This document shows, one piece after another, positions 33,500 through 39,452 of a DNA stretch of 39,452 nucleotides. The notes beneath the pieces were generated by a model. That model saw only the letters and a list, made by a program, of their open reading frames with translations. It did not search any database and was not told the DNA's origin. Where the stretch lies: assembly GCF_000276605.1 (NCBI RefSeq), contig NZ_AKJX01000120.1, forward strand, positions 1-39,452. The letters are read 5' to 3'. The position numbers and the translations under genes are program-made. Positions within the stretch are counted from its first letter, which is position 1. Each line of letters starts with the position of its first letter. Source of the stretch: Acidovorax sp. CF316. GTDB lineage: Bacteria; Pseudomonadota; Gammaproteobacteria; Burkholderiales; Burkholderiaceae_C.

Positions 33500-35296
33500 T
33501 CAACCGGGAAGAGAGCCCTTGGTGTAGCCCGTCTGCCGGCACAGGGACGACAGCAGTTGCTGGGCCGCAGCCTTGCCGCGCAGGCTGTCGGCCACGGTGA
33601 TGGTCTTGCCGCTGGCCAGCGCGGCCTGCAGGCGGTAGTAGGTCTCCTTGTGGCCGCCCGTGGTGGTGGAGTAGCTTTCCTTGAGCTCCAGCCGGGTGAC
33701 CTCGCTCGCCAAAGCCGCACTCTGCCAGCGCACCACGCCCAGCAGACGCCGCTCGGAGCGGATGCCCTGGCGGTCCAGGTGCACCGTGAGGCTGTTGCCC
33801 AGGCCGTACAGGGCGCCCAGCACCACCAGCCAGCCGATGCCGCCGAAGATCAGGGTGAACGGCAGCGGCGCATCGCTGTTCCACAGCAGCGTGCCCGCGC
33901 CCGCGAAGATGGCGCCGAACACGAGCAGCGCCAGCATGGTCTTCCAGCGCCGGCCGTAGGGAAAGTACAGCCGCACCCCGCCAGGCACCTGCTCCATGTC
34001 GGACAGGTTCGCGTCATCGCCGGCCTGGGCCACCTCGGCCAGCTGCGGGTGCTCGGCCGCGTCGTGGCGCAGCCAGACCGACTTCTGGTTCGTGAGGTAC
34101 ACCGGCACATCGAAGCTGCGCGCAAAGCCCGGCGCGAGGTTGTCCCCCGAGCTGCCTGGCACGCTTTGGACTTGCAGCTCCCAGCGGTGGTAGTCGCTGC
34201 CCGGGTCTTCCGATGCGGGCAGGTGCGCCGGCACGTCGAAGCGCACTGCCAACCGCACGCCTTCGCCCTGTGCCTCCACCTGCGCCAGGCCGCGCACCTG
34301 CCACAGCGTGCGGCTTTCGTAGCTGGTCTTGCCGCCCGAACGGGTGCGCGTGTGCTCCACGCACTGCAGGGTGGCCAGAAAACGCAGCCCCGAACTGTAG
34401 GCCACGGGCACCGCCAGGGTGGCGCCGAAGTGCCCGCCAATGGAGCCTGGAAACGGGTCCAGCTCCAGCCGGGTATCGCCATAGCGCCGGGCATGGAAGG
34501 CACTGCGGGCGGCCCAGGCCAGCAGCACCAGGCTGACCAGCGCAACCAGCACCAGGGTGCCCGCTGCCAGGTGGTTGCCCCGGGCCAGCGCGCGCGGCAC
34601 CACGGTGATGGCCATGGGGATCGCCACCAGGTTCCACAGCACGGCCATGGTCCAGGCCACCCATGCCCCGAGGCGCCGGTGCGACCGGATGCGGTTGTCC
34701 TTCCAGGCGGCGCGCGATTCCCAGGGGCGCGCCTCCCAGGCCGGCCCCGCCGTCGGCGCCCCCGGACTCAGCGCGAACCGGATGCGCAGGGCGAAAATGA
34801 TGATGCCCAAGCCCGCTCCGCCGAACACCAGCGCAAACACCAGCTTGAAGGCCAGCATGCCCGGCCGCAGGCTGCGGTCCAGCACGGCCTCGGTGGGGTC
34901 GCCCGGGTTCACCCAGGCCTCCACCGGCGTGCCGCTGCGCTGCGCGGCTTCGAGCCGGGCGCCCAGCTCCTGCTGGAACTCGCCCACGTTGTCGCTGCCC
35001 GAGCCGATGGCCACGCGGCGCCCGGTGTATTCCTGGCCCGCCACGCGGTAGCGGTACTCGGCCTTGACGCTGTAGGTGGTGGACTTGCTGCCGCGGCTGG
35101 CAACGGTCTCGGCCGAGACCAGCGTGGCCTGCACGGGCTGCCAGCCCTGCATGGTGGTCCAGTCGTACAGGGTGGGCAGCACGCTCAGCAGCAACAGGCC
35201 CAGGCCCACGGCCGCAAACGGCATGCCGAACAGCACCAGCACCCAGGGGCCGGGACCGTTGCCTTTCTTGCTCTTGGTGTCGGATTGCTCAGCCAT
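33500..35296 (-). CDS. DUF3592-domain membrane protein
   Basis: A 598-residue protein with about six membrane helices (~14-40, 146-170, 205-230, 238-262, 452-472 and 480-503). Between the first two lies a DUF3592-type segment (GWQPVQATLVSAETV, YSVKAEYRYRVAGQEYTGRRV, PVEAWVNPGDPTEAVL). A larger extracytoplasmic or cytoplasmic domain (~270-445) holds a partial beta-rich region. The C-terminal ~85 residues are soluble. No catalytic motif is visible; function unknown. The ATG at 35296 is chosen because upstream residues up to 35398 do not look like this family. It is divergent from the EVE-domain gene and convergent with alkB. Confidence 0.8.
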   Translation of the reverse strand: MAEQSDTKSKKGNGPGPWVLVLFGMPFAAVGLGLLLLSVLPTLYDWTTMQGWQPVQATLVSAETVASRGSKSTTYSVKAEYRYRVAGQEYTGRRVAIGSGSDNVGEFQQELGARLEAAQRSGTPVEAWVNPGDPTEAVLDRSLRPGMLAFKLVFALVFGGAGLGIIIFALRIRFALSPGAPTAGPAWEARPWESRAAWKDNRIRSHRRLGAWVAWTMAVLWNLVAIPMAITVVPRALARGNHLAAGTLVLVALVSLVLLAWAARSAFHARRYGDTRLELDPFPGSIGGHFGATLAVPVAYSSGLRFLATLQCVEHTRTRSGGKTSYESRTLWQVRGLAQVEAQGEGVRLAVRFDVPAHLPASEDPGSDYHRWELQVQSVPGSSGDNLAPGFARSFDVPVYLTNQKSVWLRHDAAEHPQLAEVAQAGDDANLSDMEQVPGGVRLYFPYGRRWKTMLALLVFGAIFAGAGTLLWNSDAPLPFTLIFGGIGWLVVLGALYGLGNSLTVHLDRQGIRSERRLLGVVRWQSAALASEVTRLELKESYSTTTGGHKETYYRLQAALASGKTITVADSLRGKAAAQQLLSSLCRQTGYTKGSLPG

Positions 35297-35350
35297 GGCT
35301 TGTAGCGCAGCTGCCCATACGGACAGCAGTGCGGTTTCCCCTCGCATGTT

Positions 35351-35379
35351 TTGCGGTCGAACAGTCTCTTTGCCAGAAT
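35351..35379 (+). promoter_or_regulatory. Sigma-70-type promoter of the EVE-domain gene, probably leaderless
   Basis: TTGCGG (35351-35356), a 17-bp spacer and CAGAAT (35374-35379) form a good sigma-70 promoter. The expected start of transcription, about 7 bp after the -10, falls at the ATG at 35386, which has no ribosome site. This suggests leaderless translation. Confidence 0.65.
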
Positions 35380-35385
35380 GGTGCC

Positions 35386-35877
<492 letters not shown>

Positions 35878-35889
35878 CGCGGGCGACTC

Positions 35890-37008
35890 TCAGCGCCCGG
35901 CCGCTGCGGGCGGCGTTCCGGCCCCCTGCCATTGCTTGCGCTTGGCGCGCAGCCGAAAACGCTGGCGCCAGGCCCCCGGCGTCACGCCGCACAGTCGCAC
36001 GAAGACCTTGCGAAAGCTGCCGGTATCGCTGTAGCCGCATTGCTGGGCCACGTCCTCCACGGTGAGGTAGGTGGTCTGCAGCAGCGCCTGGGCCTGCGCC
36101 ACGCGCAGGCCGTGCAGGTAGTCCTGCGGGGTCTGCCCATGCTCCTGCGCAAACCAGCGCAGCAGCGTGCGCGGGCTGATGGACGCCGCGCGCGCCGTGG
36201 CCTGCAGGCTGTAGGGTTCGCTGCGGTGTGCCTGCAGCCAGCGGCGGGCCTGCTCCAGCGCGCCGGAAACCAGCGGGCGACCGGTGGGCGTCTCCATCCC
36301 CGCGGGGGCGGTCAGTTGGCGCTCCGGGTCGAAGCGCAGCACCGGCGATGCAGCCTGGGCCAGCTCGGCCAGGGGCGTGCAGGCCAGCAGATCGAGCATG
36401 GCGGCAATGGTCTCCTGCAGCGAAGCCGTGGTCCACAGGGCGCCATCGCGCTGCCAGCCCTGGTGGCGCTGCCAGTTGGCGCCGATGGCTGCGCCCTGCC
36501 CGGTGTCGCCGGCCTGCATAAAGATGGATGGGGCGAACACCCAGGGTACCGCAACCTTGCGCCCCGCCTGCAGCCCGCAATCGGCCAGCAGGGCCGAGCC
36601 GTTGAACAGCGCTGCCACCAGCCCGCCGCCCGCGACGTGGGAGCGCAGCAGCGGCCCGAAGTGCGCGGCATGCCGGTCGCAGATGTCGCGCAACTGCGGA
36701 CCCGTGGGCACCAGCCAGCCAGGTACCACCACCACGTGCAGAGGTCCCTGCAGCCCATCCGTGCCCGGAATGGGCGGGGCATGGAGCCCCGCCTCGCCGG
36801 GCAGTTCCAGCCAGTGCCAGCGCAGCGGTGGCGGGGCATCGGCCGCGCGCATGGCGGCCAGCATGTTCATGGCGCGCAGGATGTCCACCACGGCCGCCGC
36901 CGTGCTGGTGATGCTGTCCTGGCCCCAGAGGATGCCCACGTTCACACAGGCAAATGGCGGTGACAGGTTAGGCGGCATGGCGGCCATTTTGCAACCATTC
37001 GTGTCCAT
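35890..37008 (-). CDS. GlxA-like AraC-family regulator with DJ-1/PfpI domain
   Basis: A 372-residue regulator. Residues ~15-205 have the DJ-1/PfpI-like fold typical of GlxA-type regulators (GILWGQDSITSTAAAVVDILRAMN, HVVVVPGWLV, GGLVAALFNGSALLADCGLQAGRKVAVPW); the usual nucleophile Cys position is Phe (ALFNGSA), so it is not a peptidase. Residues ~250-350 are an AraC helix-turn-helix (LQATARAASISPRTLLRWFAQEHGQTPQDYLHGLRV and VAQQCGYSDTGSFRKVFVRLCGVTPGAWR). The ATG at 37008 has GAGGG upstream; later ATGs at 36987 and 36978 are also possible. It is divergent from the acylase gene and may regulate it. Confidence 0.88.
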   Translation of the reverse strand: MDTNGCKMAAMPPNLSPPFACVNVGILWGQDSITSTAAAVVDILRAMNMLAAMRAADAPPPLRWHWLELPGEAGLHAPPIPGTDGLQGPLHVVVVPGWLVPTGPQLRDICDRHAAHFGPLLRSHVAGGGLVAALFNGSALLADCGLQAGRKVAVPWVFAPSIFMQAGDTGQGAAIGANWQRHQGWQRDGALWTTASLQETIAAMLDLLACTPLAELAQAASPVLRFDPERQLTAPAGMETPTGRPLVSGALEQARRWLQAHRSEPYSLQATARAASISPRTLLRWFAQEHGQTPQDYLHGLRVAQAQALLQTTYLTVEDVAQQCGYSDTGSFRKVFVRLCGVTPGAWRQRFRLRAKRKQWQGAGTPPAAAGR

Positions 37009-37097
37009 TTCACCCTCATGTCCAAATGTTACCGAGACGTAGCATGGCACTGCGTTCGCCAACGCCAAGACAACACACAGAACCGGAGACACCTACC
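37009..37097. promoter_or_regulatory. Divergent promoter region of GlxA-like regulator and acylase
   Basis: An 89-bp gap between divergent genes, containing a small hairpin (GCGTT 37052-37056, loop CGCC, AACGC 37061-37065) and the GGAGAC ribosome site of the acylase at ~37085-37090. No convincing -35/-10 pair was found; a regulator site is likely by position. Confidence 0.35.
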
Positions 37098-39452
37098 ATG
37101 ACACCGACACGGAGCCGTACCACGGCCTTTTGCACCACGGCCGCAACCGGCGCCGTCGCCCTGCTGCTGAGCGCCTGCGCCAGCACGCCCGGCAGCGGCG
37201 ACCGCAGCGTGACCATCGAGCGCACGACCTACGGCATTCCCCACATCACCGCGCACGACCCTGAATCACTGGCCTACGGCGTGGCCTATGCGTACGCGCA
37301 GGACAACGTCTGCATGACGGCGGGGCAGCTCGTCACCGCACGCGGACAGCGTGGCGCCACTTTCGGCGGCAAGACCACCGGCCTGCTGGGCCGCCGCTAC
37401 CTGCCCAACGAGCAGATCGACCTGTTCATGGCCGCACACATGGACGACGCCCTCCTGGCACGCAGCTGGGCGGCCACCAGTGCGCAGGCGCAGTCCATGG
37501 CGCGTGGCTATGTGGCAGGCTACAACCGCTTCCTGGCCGACAACGCGGCCCGCCTGCCCAAGGCCTGCCAGGGCCAGCCCTGGGTGCAGCCGATGACGCT
37601 TGTGGAGTACCGGCGCATGGCCGAGGTGGTGGCCGTGCAGGCCGGCATTGCCGCGCTGGCCGATGGCATGCTGGGCGCGCAGCCCCCATCGCCCCAGGCC
37701 GCGCAGGTATCGGCGCCCGCCGTGGACCTGGCCGATGCAGCGCAGGCCCTGCGCGATGTGGGCCTGCTCGACTCGCCCCTGGGCTCCAATGCCTGGGCCT
37801 TCGGCAAGGAGGTCACGGCCAATGGCAGCGGCATGTTGCTGGGCAACCCGCACTTCCCCTGGAGCGGGCCCAACCGCTTCTACGAGATGCACCTGACCAT
37901 CCCGGGCCACATGGACGTGATGGGCGTGGGCATAGGCACCTACCCCATGGTTTCGATCGGCTTCAACAAGGACGTGGCCTGGTCGCACACCGTCTCCACC
38001 GGCAAGCGCTTCACCCTGTACGAGCTGGCCCTGGTGCCCGGCGACCCGACCAGTTACATGGTGGATGGCAAACCCGAGAAGATGGTGGCGCGCCAGGTGA
38101 CGGCCCAGGTGCGCAACCCCGATGGCACGCTGCAGGCGCGCGAGCAGACCGTCTGGTCCAGCCGCTGGGGTCCCCTGGTGGTGGTGCCGCGTGCCGGCCT
38201 GGCCTGGACCGGCAAGACCGCCTACGCCCTGCGCGACGCCAACACGGGCAACACCCGCATGATGGATGCCGCGCTGGCCTTCGCCCGCGCCACCCGGGTG
38301 GACGACCTGCACCGGGCCCATGCCTCGCTGGGCCTGCCCTGGGTGAACACGCTGGCGACCGACCGCCAGGGCCGCGTGATGTATGCCGACGTGAGCGTGG
38401 TGCCTGACCTGGACGCCGCCGACCTGGAGCGCTGCGCCCCGGGCAAGCCCGCCGCGGCCTTGCTTAGCAGCGCCGGCCTGGTGGTGCTGGACGGCGCGCG
38501 CAGCGACTGCGCCTGGCGCCGCGACAGCGCTTCGCCCGTGCCGGGCCTGATCCCCATGGCCCGCATGCCGGTGGCCTTTCGCAACGACTGGGTGCACAAC
38601 AGCAACGACAGCTTCTTCTACACCCACCCCGACCAAAGGTTCGGCGCCATCTCGCCCCTGGTGGGCGACGCCAGCCTGACCCGCCCGCGCACCCGCGCGG
38701 GGCTCGCCGAGATCCCCGAGATGCTGGGCCGGGGCAAGGTGACGCTGCAGGGCATCCAGCAGCAGCTGTTCCAGAACCGCAATTTCATGGCCTCGGTCAC
38801 CGTGCCGGACCAGCTGGCCGCCTGCGGCCAGGCGCCCAGCGCCGCATCGCGCGACGCCTGCACCGCCCTGCGCGGCTGGAACCTGCGCAACGACCTGGAC
38901 GCCCGCGGCGCCCATGTGTTCCGCGAGTTCTGGCGCAATGCGCGCAACATCCCTGGCGTGTTCCGCATTCCGTTCGACCCGGCCCAGCCCGTCACCACGC
39001 CCGCCGGGCTGAAGATGGACGATGCCGCCGTGGCCGCCAAAGTCTGGGAGGCGCTGGACAAGGCGGTCACCACCATCCGCAGCAGCGGCTTTGCCCTGGA
39101 CGCCACGCTGGGCAGCGTGCAGCGCCCGGCCATCACCGAGGAGGCCATCGGTCTGCATGGCGGCGAGGAGTTCGAGGGCGTGCTCAACAACCTGGGCCGC
39201 CAGGAGCCCGCACCGATCAACACCGCAGGCCTGCGCATCGACTACGGCACGAGCTATGTGCAGACCGTGACTTTCGACGCGCGCGGGCCCGTGGCCCAGG
39301 CCATCCTGACCTATGGCCAGTCGACCAACCCCGAGTCGCCGCATGCGAACGACCAGATGCGCCAGTTCTCCGCAAAGGCCTGGCACGCCCTGCCGTTTCA
39401 CCGTGCGGACGTGGAGCGCGAGCGCATCGGCGAGCCGCTGCGGCTGGGGGGG
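37098..39452 (+). CDS. Penicillin-acylase family lipoprotein (aculeacin/AHL-acylase type), 3'-truncated by window
   Basis: 785 codons are visible and the frame is still open at the window end; family members are usually about this length, so only the last part is missing. The lipoprotein signal ends at LLLSAC with Cys27. YGIPHITAHDPESLAYGVAYAYAQDN is the alpha-chain entry motif. The autocatalytic site GSNAWAFG, with Ser230 as the N-terminal nucleophile of the beta chain, is followed by GMLLGNPHFPWSGPNRFYEMHLTIPGHMDVMGVGIGTYPMVSIGFNKDVAWSHTVS. NPHFPW and the following region fit the aculeacin A acylase/PvdQ/QuiP branch, which cleaves fatty-acyl amides such as N-acyl homoserine lactones, more than penicillin G acylase. 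The start ATG has GGAGAC eight bases upstream. It is divergent from the GlxA-like regulator. Confidence 0.93.
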   Translation, partial: MTPTRSRTTAFCTTAATGAVALLLSACASTPGSGDRSVTIERTTYGIPHITAHDPESLAYGVAYAYAQDNVCMTAGQLVTARGQRGATFGGKTTGLLGRRYLPNEQIDLFMAAHMDDALLARSWAATSAQAQSMARGYVAGYNRFLADNAARLPKACQGQPWVQPMTLVEYRRMAEVVAVQAGIAALADGMLGAQPPSPQAAQVSAPAVDLADAAQALRDVGLLDSPLGSNAWAFGKEVTANGSGMLLGNPHFPWSGPNRFYEMHLTIPGHMDVMGVGIGTYPMVSIGFNKDVAWSHTVSTGKRFTLYELALVPGDPTSYMVDGKPEKMVARQVTAQVRNPDGTLQAREQTVWSSRWGPLVVVPRAGLAWTGKTAYALRDANTGNTRMMDAALAFARATRVDDLHRAHASLGLPWVNTLATDRQGRVMYADVSVVPDLDAADLERCAPGKPAAALLSSAGLVVLDGARSDCAWRRDSASPVPGLIPMARMPVAFRNDWVHNSNDSFFYTHPDQRFGAISPLVGDASLTRPRTRAGLAEIPEMLGRGKVTLQGIQQQLFQNRNFMASVTVPDQLAACGQAPSAASRDACTALRGWNLRNDLDARGAHVFREFWRNARNIPGVFRIPFDPAQPVTTPAGLKMDDAAVAAKVWEALDKAVTTIRSSGFALDATLGSVQRPAITEEAIGLHGGEEFEGVLNNLGRQEPAPINTAGLRIDYGTSYVQTVTFDARGPVAQAILTYGQSTNPESPHANDQMRQFSAKAWHALPFHRADVERERIGEPLRLGG

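Noticed and set aside
37266-39401. 711-codon minus-strand open frame inside the acylase gene
   Set aside because: The plus-strand acylase shows a signal peptide, the nucleophile Ser and family motifs; the opposite frame has none.

Overview
This window is a dense, very GC-rich stretch of bacterial chromosome with about 37 protein-coding genes, most gaps under 150 bp, and no RNA gene, insertion sequence, prophage or CRISPR array that I can see. Gene content and style suggest a betaproteobacterium of the Comamonadaceae (Acidovorax-like): a Bug-type tricarboxylate-transporter binding protein, a tannase-family lipoprotein, PrpE, waaA next to a phosphomannomutase, and short GGAGAC-type ribosome binding sites. 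The taxon is inferred from protein style, not from a marker gene.

Layout. 1-2384 (+): the end of a PhoD-like phosphatase followed by a Tat-exported PhoX-like phosphatase. 2414-6417 (-): an envelope-related operon of phosphomannomutase/phosphoglucomutase, a nitrilase-family amidohydrolase, Kdo transferase WaaA and a GNAT acetyltransferase that is frameshifted in a run of five C. 6567-8736 (+): a first alkylation-repair locus, an Ada-type zinc/AraC domain fused to an AlkA glycosylase, then an Ogt methyltransferase. 8971-12810 (+): a large membrane protein with five PAS domains plus GGDEF and EAL. 12911-15307: a YcxB-like protein convergent with propionyl-CoA synthetase. 15436-17420: a SnoaL-like protein divergent from an XRE regulator, then an isochorismatase-like hydrolase. 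17486-20883: a PQQ-type sugar dehydrogenase, an NlpC/P60 hydrolase, a small secreted protein, a YeaQ/GlsB-type membrane protein and an EcsC/DUF697-like protein.

20906-25171: a compact tannase / Bug binding protein / DUF3237 operon divergent from a LuxR-type regulator, with a perfect inverted repeat in the shared promoter region. 25175-26651: an Lrp/AsnC regulator divergent from an EamA transporter. 26738-27982: an NTF2-like protein and an AraC-GyrI regulator. 28017-30833: an SNF2-type helicase.

30945-33498 is a second alkylation-repair locus: ada, a DUF2086-type 2-oxoglutarate oxygenase and alkB joined by ATGA overlaps, behind an exact AAT-N6-GCAA Ada box. The rest holds a DUF3592 membrane protein, an EVE-domain protein with a likely leaderless promoter, a GlxA-like AraC regulator, and a divergent penicillin-acylase/AHL-acylase-type lipoprotein that runs off the end of the window.

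The two most system-like units are the Ada-box-controlled ada-DUF2086-alkB operon, whose middle gene is a predicted but, to my knowledge, poorly characterised oxygenase, and the LuxR-controlled tannase/Bug/DUF3237 cluster.
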